Origin: Ruminococcaceae bacterium UBA1244 | GTDB lineage: Bacteria; Bacillota; Clostridia; Oscillospirales; Acutalibacteraceae | Direction: 5' to 3' | Length of the DNA stretch: 7,397 nucleotides | Assembly: GCA_002308635.1 (NCBI GenBank) | Contig: DBWG01000043.1 | Coordinates: forward strand, 1-7,397 | In this document: piece after piece, positions 1 to 7,020 of the stretch | Layout of the letters: each line of letters opens with the position of its first letter | Numbering within the stretch: the first letter of the stretch is position 1 | Notes under the pieces: model-generated | The model's input: only the letters and a program-made list of their open reading frames with translations | Told to the model about the DNA's origin: nothing | The model's database searches: none | Made by a program: the position numbers and the translations under genes

Positions 1-15
1 ATTTTTCAAAATTGA

Positions 16-2805
16 TTTCCGTGGCTTTATGCAAAGGTCAATACTGAACGCACAGCCCTGCAGTTCGTTAGAGATACAGCTTCGGATATGCGTGCAGCAC
101 AGCTGAACAGTGCATATCCGTTTATCAAGCTTATCGACAAATACGGCTATACCCCAAAGATCAACTATGCCTGCCAGCTTGGTATTGACGAGGCTGTTGT
201 GATCGAGGGAGAACCGGTGACAGAATCATCCATAGCTGACCTGCTGCCTAAGTTCCATCTGAATATACATATTGAGGAAGGCGGCGATAAGGGAATTGCC
301 GTAAACGTTCAGTATAACACTGCTCTCTACAGTCCGAAGCTCGCACAAATCATATCAAACTCCATAGCTGAAAGCGTAAAGTCCATTATTTCAGACTCAG
401 AGCAAAAAATATGTAAAGTCAGTATGCTGACTGATGAGGACAAAAAACGTATCGAAGCCTTCTCTGTTGAGGCTCAGGCGGAAATACCGATACGTTTCTA
501 TCATAAGCTTTTTGAAGCGCAGGTAAAAAAAGTTCCCGACAGGACCGCACTGATCGCCTGTGACCATACATATACGTTCAGTGAACTGAACTGCCTTGCA
601 AACCGTCTTGCCAATGCACTCATAGCTGAGGGTGTATGCAGAGGCGACAGGATAGCTATGCTGCTGCCCCGCACAAGCAGACAGATAATATCCATCTATG
701 GCATACTTAAAACCGGTTCGGCATACATTCCCTGTGACCCGGAATATCCCGATGACAGAATACAGTATATCATCGAAAACAGCGGTGCAAAGTTCATCAT
801 CACCGACAGACCAAGAGGCTTTGACAACGAAGTCAATGTTGAAGAACTGCTTTTGTGCGAAAACGATACTGACCCCGATGTAAAGATGGAGCCCACAGAT
901 ACAGCCTATATGATCTACACCTCCGGCTCGACCGGCAGACCAAAAGGTGTTATAATTCCTCACAAAAATATTGCTAACCACCTGACGCCACACCCGGCAA
1001 ACGTAAATATCAATGCTATCTATACCGATGCACACGCATTCGTGTCGGTCACTACGGTTTCGTTTGATATGTCTCTGAAGGAAACAGCAGGCTCTCTGTG
1101 CAACGGTGTGACTCTCGTTCTTGCAAACGAGGATGAAACAAAGGATCCTTTGCTCCTCTGTGACCTGATGGAACGCACCGGCGGCGATGCAATAAATGCC
1201 ACCTGTTCACGAATGGAACAGTATATGATGCTCAGCCGTTTCCGTGAGGCGCTTTCAAGATGCAGGGTCATCATGAGCGGCGGCGAAAAGTATTCTCCAA
1301 AGCTGCTTGAAAACCTCAAAAAGACCACAAAAGCCCGTATATTCAACACCTACGGTCCAACAGAAACGACAGTTTCATGCAATGTCAAAGAACTGACTAA
1401 TGCTGACACGATCTCGGCAGGACGGCCTCTGCTGAATGCTGTTGAATATATTGTCGATGCTGATGAAAATATTCTTCCCGTAGGCGTTGTCGGAGAATTA
1501 TATATCGGCGGCGCAGGTGTCGGAGACGGTTACCGCAATAATCCGGAGCTGACTAACAGGAGCTTCATTACGTTCAAAGGCCAGCGTTTCTACCGTTCCG
1601 GCGACTATGCAAGATTCACGGATGACGGCGATGTTGTGATACTCGGCAGGACGGACAATCAGGTCAAACTGAGAGGTCTGAGAATCGAGCTGGGGGAGAT
1701 AGAGCGTGCTATGCTGTCCTGTGACGGCGTTCGTCAGGCTGTGGCGCTCATACGTCCGATAAACGGCATGGATAACCTTTGTGCATATTACAGCGCTGAC
1801 AGTTCAGTCAGTGAAGAGCTTCTGCGTGATTTCATTTCAAAACGCCTGACTGCATACATGGTTCCTGCTGCGATAATGCGTCTTGACACTATGCCCCAGA
1901 CTCCAAACGGAAAGACGGATATCCGTGCGCTGCCTCAGCCGAAGCTGAACTCGGAGGAAACCTATACTGCACCTTCCACAAAGGAAGAATCCGTTTTCTG
2001 CGATATCTTTGCCCATATCCTCAAGCTTGACAAGGTGAGTGTAGACAGCAGCTTCTTTGATCTCGGCGGTACGTCACTGACAGTTACAAGTGTGCTTGTC
2101 GAAGCTAATGATGCAGGCTTTGAGGTTTCCTATGGTGACATCTTCACTCTCAAAACGCCCCGTGCGCTTGCCGCAAAGGTCAGTGGAAAGGATTCTTTCT
2201 CGGATGGTCTCTCCGAATATGACTATAACACCATTGATGCCATAATAGCGGATAATACCCTCGTTTCCCTGAAGGAAAGCAAAAACCGTCTCGGAAATAT
2301 ACTCCTCACGGGTGCTACCGGTTTCCTTGGGATACATATACTCAGATATTTACTTGATAATTACAGCGGACACATTTACTGCCTGCTGCGCAGTTCAAAA
2401 TCAAATACCGCAGAGAAGCGTCTGCGTAGTCAATTATTCTATTATTTCGAGAATAATTACAGTTCATACTTCAAGAACAGGATCACTGTTGTTGAGGGCA
2501 GCGTTACATCAACTGATTGGTTCACTCAGCTTGAAAATGAGAAAATAGACACTGTAATAAACTGTGCAGCCCTTGTCAAACACTTCTCAGAGACTAACGA
2601 TCTTATGGAGGTCAATGCGGAAGGAGTCAAGAAACTTATTGAATTCTGCAAAGCTCACGAAAGTATGCTCGTACAGGTGTCAACGGGCAGCGTTGCCGGT
2701 GACAGAGTAAACAACTATCCGCCGGCAGACAAGATCCTCAGCGAGCAGACACTCTACTTCGGTCAGACGGCTTTATGGGCAGGCTTCGTGCTTATGTTGC
2801 GATAG
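16..2805 (+). CDS. NRPS terminal module, C(tail)-A-T-R(N-terminal part); 5' partial and 3' frameshifted
   Basis: Peptide synthetase module that activates an amino acid as its adenylate, loads it on a carrier domain, condenses it with an upstream acyl/peptidyl chain and releases it reductively. No true start is visible. Homology-like sequence (FPWLYAKV, typical of the C-domain C-terminal half) runs from 16, so the ATG at 88 is probably not the start. Residues counted from the Met at 88: C-domain tail 1-130; A domain about 138-620 with YTSGSTGRPKG (277-287), NTYGPTETT (420-428), YRSGD (502-506), GRTDNQVKLRGLRIELGEIE (520-539) and the catalytic Lys609 in PNGKTD; T domain about 633-697 with DLGGTSL (phosphopantetheine Ser663); R-domain start with the nucleotide-binding GATGFLG (742-748), NCAA and VSTGS (864-868). 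After FGQT (891-894) the frame leaves the family sequence and stops after 11 residues. Function certain; intactness doubtful. Confidence 0.93.
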   Translation, partial: FPWLYAKVNTERTALQFVRDTASDMRAAQLNSAYPFIKLIDKYGYTPKINYACQLGIDEAVVIEGEPVTESSIADLLPKFHLNIHIEEGGDKGIAVNVQYNTALYSPKLAQIISNSIAESVKSIISDSEQKICKVSMLTDEDKKRIEAFSVEAQAEIPIRFYHKLFEAQVKKVPDRTALIACDHTYTFSELNCLANRLANALIAEGVCRGDRIAMLLPRTSRQIISIYGILKTGSAYIPCDPEYPDDRIQYIIENSGAKFIITDRPRGFDNEVNVEELLLCENDTDPDVKMEPTDTAYMIYTSGSTGRPKGVIIPHKNIANHLTPHPANVNINAIYTDAHAFVSVTTVSFDMSLKETAGSLCNGVTLVLANEDETKDPLLLCDLMERTGGDAINATCSRMEQYMMLSRFREALSRCRVIMSGGEKYSPKLLENLKKTTKARIFNTYGPTETTVSCNVKELTNADTISAGRPLLNAVEYIVDADENILPVGVVGELYIGGAGVGDGYRNNPELTNRSFITFKGQRFYRSGDYARFTDDGDVVILGRTDNQVKLRGLRIELGEIERAMLSCDGVRQAVALIRPINGMDNLCAYYSADSSVSEELLRDFISKRLTAYMVPAAIMRLDTMPQTPNGKTDIRALPQPKLNSEETYTAPSTKEESVFCDIFAHILKLDKVSVDSSFFDLGGTSLTVTSVLVEANDAGFEVSYGDIFTLKTPRALAAKVSGKDSFSDGLSEYDYNTIDAIIADNTLVSLKESKNRLGNILLTGATGFLGIHILRYLLDNYSGHIYCLLRSSKSNTAEKRLRSQLFYYFENNYSSYFKNRITVVEGSVTSTDWFTQLENEKIDTVINCAALVKHFSETNDLMEVNAEGVKKLIEFCKAHESMLVQVSTGSVAGDRVNNYPPADKILSEQTLYFGQTALWAGFVLMLR
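2762..2776 (+). other. Deletion/frameshift junction inside the reductase domain
   Basis: Left of this point the +1-phase frame reads the R domain up to FGQT. Right of it the -1 frame resumes at G/S-FMGRLRAYV. In intact family members these two motifs are about 50 residues apart, so the gap is a real absence of sequence, not just a one-base slip. The missing length must be 1 modulo 3. No slippery heptamer is present in the zero frame (ACG GCT TTA TGG). It may be a genomic deletion or an assembly join. Confidence 0.8.
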
Positions 2806-3254
2806 GCGCATTCCCATACAGCATGATGGGATTCCCTGTAAAGCTTGCTCCGATCGACGATACCGCAGAAGCGATAGTCCGTCTCTGCACAACACCTGAC
2901 AAATGCTGCATTTTCCATCCGTTAAACAACCATGTAGTTCCGCTCGGTGATATTATTATGCAGATGCAGGAAATAGGGCTTCCGATCAGGCTTGTTGAAG
3001 ACGATGAGTTTGCTTCAATGCTCAGTGCTGCGGAGAATGACCCCGAAAAGGCATCTTTCCTCACAACGCTCCTTGCCTATGAAAACAAGGACAGCTCAAG
3101 GTCAGTCGAGATGATACGTACAGACAGCGAATACACTACACAAGTACTTTACCGTCTCGGATTCAAGTGGTCAATGACACCGCACAGCTACATGAACAGC
3201 TTCCTTCAGGCACTTGAAGGTCTTCGTTTCTTCGAAATAAAGGAGGTAATCTGA
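2769..3254 (+). pseudogene. C-terminal part of the NRPS thioester reductase (R) domain, separated by an out-of-frame deletion
   Basis: This continues the reductase domain of the preceding NRPS in the -1 frame. It opens in the middle of the fold with FMGRLRAYVAIGAFPYSMM, then APIDDTAEAIVRL, and ends with YTTQVLYRLGFKW and SFLQALEGLRFF. These are typical C-terminal substrate-cap segments of terminal R domains in gut Clostridia C-A-T-R synthetases (family knowledge). The ATG at 2775 is an internal Met of the domain, with no ribosome binding site, so this is not an independent gene. Between FGQT upstream and FMGR here, family members carry roughly 50 residues that include the catalytic YxxxK. They are absent here. 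The stop codon TGA (3252-3254) overlaps the next ATG by one base. Confidence 0.88.
3241..3247 (+). promoter_or_regulatory. Strong ribosome binding site for the MATE gene
   Basis: AGGAGGT lies six bases before the ATG at 3254, inside the last codons of the NRPS. It fixes the MATE start. Together with the TGATG stop/start overlap it indicates translational coupling of exporter to synthetase. Confidence 0.9.
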
Positions 3255-3706
3255 TGGCGCTTACCCGTACAGGCACTCTACTGAGCAGAAAATTCAATGA
3301 ATACCTGTTTCCTGCGATAATCAGCTCTATGTCTGTTTTGTTAGCGGCCTTCATTGACGGCATTATCGTGTCAAAGCTCATCAACGATGATGCATTTGCG
3401 GCAGTAAATCTTGCCGATCCTGTTGTGCTGTTCATGCAGGCACTGTTCTTTGTCTTCGGCATCGGTGCGGCCATAAGCATTTCAATTGCAAAGGGACAGC
3501 GTAATGTCAAAAAGGCGAACGCTCTGTTTACGCTGTCCTTCGCCGGTTCGGTCATTGTATCGCTGATCGCAGCTGCTGCCGGAGTGATGCTTATCGACCC
3601 GATAACCTCCGCTCTCTGCACCGAACCTCAGCTAAGAGGACTTGTCAGGAATTATGCGCTGTATACATTGATCGGTACACCAAAAAACGCACGCTCAGTT
3701 TCATAA
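3254..3706 (+). pseudogene. MATE-family efflux transporter, N-terminal part (TM1-3, start of TM4)
   Basis: Multi-antimicrobial extrusion (MATE) exporter of the cytoplasmic membrane, probably cation-coupled and, from context, exporting the peptide aldehyde. The start is secure (AGGAGG, ATG overlapping the NRPS stop). Hydrophobic segments at residues about 18-40, 52-77 and 92-114 fit TM1-3. FIDGIIVSKL and AAVNLADPV resemble the MATE TM1/TM2 region, and GIGAAISISIAKGQRN fits the end of TM2 and the following loop. The match stops at YALYTLIGTP (residues 134-143), where TM4 should begin. The remaining seven residues before the stop are out of frame. A full MATE is about 440-460 residues; this fragment is 150. 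The rest of the gene continues in the -1 frame from about 3680. Confidence 0.88.
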
Positions 3707-4797
3707 AACTCAGCAAAGCAGATCTCGGATATTTCGGCGAGCTGTGTTCAAGCGGTATCGCCTCAGTCCTGAATACGATACTGCTTTTTGTCAGAACGAT
3801 ACTTCTTAACCGTATCGTTGTTGCAGCGGGCGGTGCTGACGCTATTGCGGTTTTTTCGGTCTGCAGCTTCACTGTGACATTTATCTCAATGTTCATTTCC
3901 GGCGGCGCTGATACTATGACTCCGATCATCAGCCTGCTCTACGGTGAAAAAGATCACAAGGGAATGGATATTGTTCTTCGCAGGACGTTTCTCTTTGTAT
4001 GCACGTCCTGTTTGGTATTAACTGCAGCCGTTATCGCCTTCCCGCAAATGTTACTTGAACTGTTTTCTGTGACCTCGCCTGAGCGTGTAGAAATGGGAAT
4101 AACAGCAGTACGGATATTCTCGCTGTGCTTTGTGTTTATGGGTGCGTGCATTATTATGATGAACTATCTTCAGGCAAGCAGACACAAGGCTCTCTCTCTG
4201 ATGATCACATTTCTGTGCGGCATAGTTATCATTGTCCCGCTTTCTTACTGCCTGTCTCTTGTTTTTGGCGTTACGGGTATATGGTGGTCATTTATAATCT
4301 CTGAGTCTCTGACTGCTGCGGTCACACTATTGGTCTGCTTTATCATCAGCCGGACCAGAAGAATCAAATACAGCGGTATCTTGCTGCATGAGCGTCTTAC
4401 AGATACGGACTCTCTCTTTGACGTGAGCCTTATGCCGGAAAAAGCACAGGCAAGCGCCGTCTCTAAGGAGCTTACGGAATTTTGCAATAAACATAATGTC
4501 GATAGTATAAAGTCGAAACTTGCAGGTCTTTTAGCTGAGGAGATAGTTGAAAATATACGATACTTTAACAAGGACAAAAAACAGCCCCAGATCGACCTTT
4601 TCTGTCATGTCACAGACACCGATGTCATTATCTCTGTTCGTGACAACGGCAGCACCTTCGACTCTATCACTGTAGATGACGGCTGCGAGGAATTTACCAA
4701 TCTCAAAATGATACATTCCATAGCAGATAAGGTATCCTATTCCAGAACGCTTGGCATGAATACGATGCTCGTTTCCATACCGAACGGGCACAAATAA
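3679..4797 (+). pseudogene. MATE transporter C-terminal half (TM7-12) fused to an anti-sigma-type HATPase domain
   Basis: Frame-shifted continuation of the MATE gene. Reading starts TKKRTLSFIKLS and gives six hydrophobic segments fitting TM7-TM12 (about 3720-4370). They include the GGADTMTPIISLLYGEKD repeat-motif region and the long final helix ending FIISRTRR. A start codon (GTG 3874) exists but lies inside a membrane helix, so this is not a separate gene. After the membrane part, about 140 residues (4375-4794) form a GHKL/HATPase_c_2-like domain. It has an N-box EEIVENIRYF (near 4537) and an ATP-lid Asp motif RDNGSTFD (near 4642), and ends GMNTMLVSI. The G2 loop lacks the usual GLGL glycines (EFTNLKMI), so ATP binding may be weakened. 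The fusion of an exporter to an RsbW/SpoIIAB-like domain suggests that transport state is coupled to a partner-switching regulator (inference). Confidence 0.87.
3682..3714 (+). other. Slippery heptamer A_AAA_AAC plus weak downstream hairpin at the MATE break
   Basis: In the N-terminal reading frame the codons are CCA AAA AAC, so 3682-3688 is a canonical X_XXY_YYZ -1 heptamer. A -1 slip gives exactly the downstream MATE frame (KKRTLSF). Four bases later, 3693-3701 can pair with 3706-3714 (8 pairs, one C-C mismatch, 4-base loop). The hairpin is AU-rich and weak. It could be chance at a deletion junction, since about 70 residues of the transporter are missing here in any case. Confidence 0.4.
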
Positions 4798-4862
4798 CTC
4801 AGCCGGCTCTGTATTTAAAAATCTTAATAAATGGAGAACATAAAGATCACCGGTTTTGCTGC

Positions 4863-4866
4863 GGAG
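4863..4866 (+). promoter_or_regulatory. Likely ribosome binding site for the PP2C sensor gene
   Basis: GGAG is four bases before the ATG at 4871, a slightly short spacing. It favours 4871 over the upstream TTG at 4856, which has no Shine-Dalgarno sequence, and over the ATG at 4886, which follows only a weak GG. The 73 bases between the MATE stop and this start contain no terminator and no convincing promoter, so the gene is probably cotranscribed. Confidence 0.55.
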
Positions 4867-4870
4867 CTTT

Positions 4871-6892
4871 ATGTTGGATAAAAAAATGAAACATTCAATT
4901 TTTTGGAAATTTGTGCTTATCATCCTTCCGCTTGTCCTGATAGTGGATATAGCAGTTCTCTCAGCGGCGTATGTGATCACATATCAGTCTACCATGGCTC
5001 ACTGCCGTGACGATGTAGAGAATGCAGCCGTTATTGCCGCAAGATACTTTGAAATGGCAGACATAGATTCAGAAGCAGAACTGAATATTTTCTGTGAAAG
5101 CTTTGATGAACTCTGCGAAGTCATGGATATGGCATACGTCTATACGGAGATACCGGATCCCGAAAAAGGCTGCAAGAAATATCTTTCGATCGGTTACGGC
5201 AAAGATGCTGCCCAATCCGCAAAAGAATCTCATTACATAGGATATGTCTCTGACGAACTTTTTGACGAGGAGACGGAAGCGTTCCGTGAAAACAAAACTA
5301 CCTTCTGTGAGATCAATAACCAATACGGAAATACCATCATCTGTTTTACTCCCGTAAAACGTCACATCGTTTATTCGTCTCCGGATGAGGGGAATTTTGC
5401 TATATCCGGAGACGGATTTAAAGAAGAAACTCTGAGCATAGCCGGAGCAGAAATGTCTGTAAGCGGAGCTATCAGCAATGTACGGCAAAAATTCGGATAC
5501 ATCAAGCTTTTTGTGTTCATTTCTTCTGTGCTTATCGTGTTTATCATATCATTCATTCTGAAAAGAATGATAGAAAAGCCCGCACACCTTATCAGTCAGA
5601 AAATGTCCGATTTTGTTCACGACCGCAATCAAAAAACCGAACCGCTGAAGATCAGGGGACATGATGAATTCGCTAAAATGGCGGAAGCTTTCAACAGTAT
5701 GACTGCTGAAATAGACAGACATATTGAAAATATTTCTCAGCTGAACCGAGAAAAAGCAATGCAGGAAACAGAGCTGAATATTGCCCGTGAAATACAGAAA
5801 GGCTTTTTGGAGCCTTCATCTTTTCATAACGACAGCGCAGATATCCATGCCTGTATGTTTCCTGCAAAGGATGTCGGAGGAGATCTCTACGATTACCGCA
5901 TACTTAGTGACGGCAGCGTTTGTGTTATCATTGCCGATGTTTCGGGAAAGGGCGTTTCGGCAGCTTTATTTATGGCTAATGCCATTACCATGCTGCGCCA
6001 GTATGCCGAGGCAGGATTATCGCCGGGCAGGATAATGTCTGAATATAATAATCATTTGGCAAACCATAACCCGAATATGATGTTTATAACTACATTCATC
6101 GGAATATATCATCCTGATACAGGAGAGCTTGTATATTCCAATGCCGGACATAATCCGCCTTATATACTGTCAGACAGCCTTATCGAAGTTGAAAGTATGT
6201 TTGAGTCTGCGGCCGGTCTTTTTGATGATGAACAATATACGGAAAAACGCCTGAAAATGAAACCCGGTGATACTCTGTTCCTTTATACCGATGGTGTTAC
6301 CGAAGCCAAAAGTACAGACAACACGCTTTATGGGGATTTGCGTTTAAAAGATACACTTTCCGAGCATCTGCACAAACCGGGTGAGGATGTTCTTAATGCA
6401 GTTCTCAGCAGCATTAAGGATTTTTCCGGAGATGCCGAACAAAGCGATGATATTACCATACTCACCATGACTGTTCCGGAAGTCAGACGGTATTCCCTGA
6501 AGCTTGATGCCAGAACGGAAAACCTTCCAACTATCAACGAACTGATCTTTTCACTTGATATCAGCAAGGAGGATAAACGTACACTCCGGCTCATCATTGA
6601 GGAAATGTTCGTAAATATATGCAGCTATGCCTATAAAGACGGAGACGGTCAGGCGGAGTTGATAATTGAACAGGACACTAAAAAGATCACTATGACATTT
6701 ATTGACAGCGGTGTTCCGTTCGACCCGACAAAGGACGTGCTGGATATCAATGATTATGACATTGACAATGATATCGGCGGATTGGGACGCTTTATTACCT
6801 TTGAAATATCCGATGACTATTCATATCAGTACAAGGACGGAAAAAATATTCTGACTATCATCAAAAACCTTAACGGTGCCAAGAAAACATAA
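4871..6892 (+). CDS. Membrane sensor PP2C (SpoIIE/RsbU-type) serine phosphatase with HAMP and C-terminal anti-sigma HATPase domain
   Basis: Signalling protein of 673 residues that probably dephosphorylates a STAS anti-sigma antagonist and, through its own kinase-like domain, may also bind or phosphorylate one. Residues from the ATG at 4871: TM1 about 11-36; extracytoplasmic domain about 39-208; TM2 about 211-230; HAMP about 231-290 with a short coiled helix (ISQLNREKAMQETELNIARE) leading into PP2C about 305-535. Metal-binding motifs are intact: GGDLYDY (336-342), IADVSGKG (354-361), LYTDGVTEA (471-479) and DDITIL (526-531). The HATPase_c_2 domain about 540-665 has N-box EEMFVNICSYAY (577-588), G1 DSGVPFDP (612-619) and G2 GGLGRF (636-641), all intact. 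The gene is complete with no sign of decay, unlike its neighbours. The extracytoplasmic part has no recognised fold; it contains six cysteines. Function class is firm; ligand and target are unknown. Confidence 0.93.
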   Translation: MLDKKMKHSIFWKFVLIILPLVLIVDIAVLSAAYVITYQSTMAHCRDDVENAAVIAARYFEMADIDSEAELNIFCESFDELCEVMDMAYVYTEIPDPEKGCKKYLSIGYGKDAAQSAKESHYIGYVSDELFDEETEAFRENKTTFCEINNQYGNTIICFTPVKRHIVYSSPDEGNFAISGDGFKEETLSIAGAEMSVSGAISNVRQKFGYIKLFVFISSVLIVFIISFILKRMIEKPAHLISQKMSDFVHDRNQKTEPLKIRGHDEFAKMAEAFNSMTAEIDRHIENISQLNREKAMQETELNIAREIQKGFLEPSSFHNDSADIHACMFPAKDVGGDLYDYRILSDGSVCVIIADVSGKGVSAALFMANAITMLRQYAEAGLSPGRIMSEYNNHLANHNPNMMFITTFIGIYHPDTGELVYSNAGHNPPYILSDSLIEVESMFESAAGLFDDEQYTEKRLKMKPGDTLFLYTDGVTEAKSTDNTLYGDLRLKDTLSEHLHKPGEDVLNAVLSSIKDFSGDAEQSDDITILTMTVPEVRRYSLKLDARTENLPTINELIFSLDISKEDKRTLRLIIEEMFVNICSYAYKDGDGQAELIIEQDTKKITMTFIDSGVPFDPTKDVLDINDYDIDNDIGGLGRFITFEISDDYSYQYKDGKNILTIIKNLNGAKKT

Positions 6893-6932
6893 GCCTGACT
6901 GCTCTTTCGGCTTGTACTCTGCATACCGTTCA

Positions 6933-6974
6933 AAAAACAGCCTGACACCTTATAACAGATGTCAGGCTGTTTTT
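6933..6974 (+). terminator. Strong intrinsic terminator, probably bidirectional
   Basis: A perfect 15-bp stem pairs 6933-6947 with 6960-6974 (GC-containing core ACAGCCTGACA / TGTCAGGCTGT) around a 12-base loop. It is flanked by A5 on the left and T5 on the right. It lies 40 bases after the phosphatase stop and ends the plus-strand unit. The A-run lets it also terminate the convergent minus-strand gene that stops at 7021. Confidence 0.93.
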
Positions 6975-7020
6975 ATGGAGACAGTACACGGAAAGTATCA
7001 TTGCTCAAAAAAGCTTTTGA

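Noticed and set aside
397..1035. Long minus-strand open frame opposite the NRPS A domain
   Set aside because: It is a shadow of the conserved A domain: no ribosome binding site, Cys/Tyr-rich unnatural composition, and the plus strand carries unambiguous core motifs.
4801..4830. Possible promoter or operator in the MATE-phosphatase gap (AGCCGGCT palindrome, AT-rich TTAATAA)
   Set aside because: An eight-base palindrome and an AT-rich patch without a paired -35 are expected by chance; the gap is short and looks like an operon spacer.
4831..4881. Tiny plus-strand ORF (MENIKITGFAAELYVG) overlapping the phosphatase start
   Set aside because: It has an ATG and its own stop but no Shine-Dalgarno sequence. 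Sixteen codons are too few to claim. It could be a leader peptide or a gene remnant, but nothing supports this.
4531..4980. Minus-strand 149-codon frame across the MATE/phosphatase boundary
   Set aside because: Antisense shadow of the HATPase domain and the TM1 region; no start signal and no recognisable motif.
6891..6913. Small hairpin AAGCC...GGCTT right after the phosphatase stop
   Set aside because: Five pairs, overlapping the stop, no T-run; the real terminator is the 15-bp stem just downstream.
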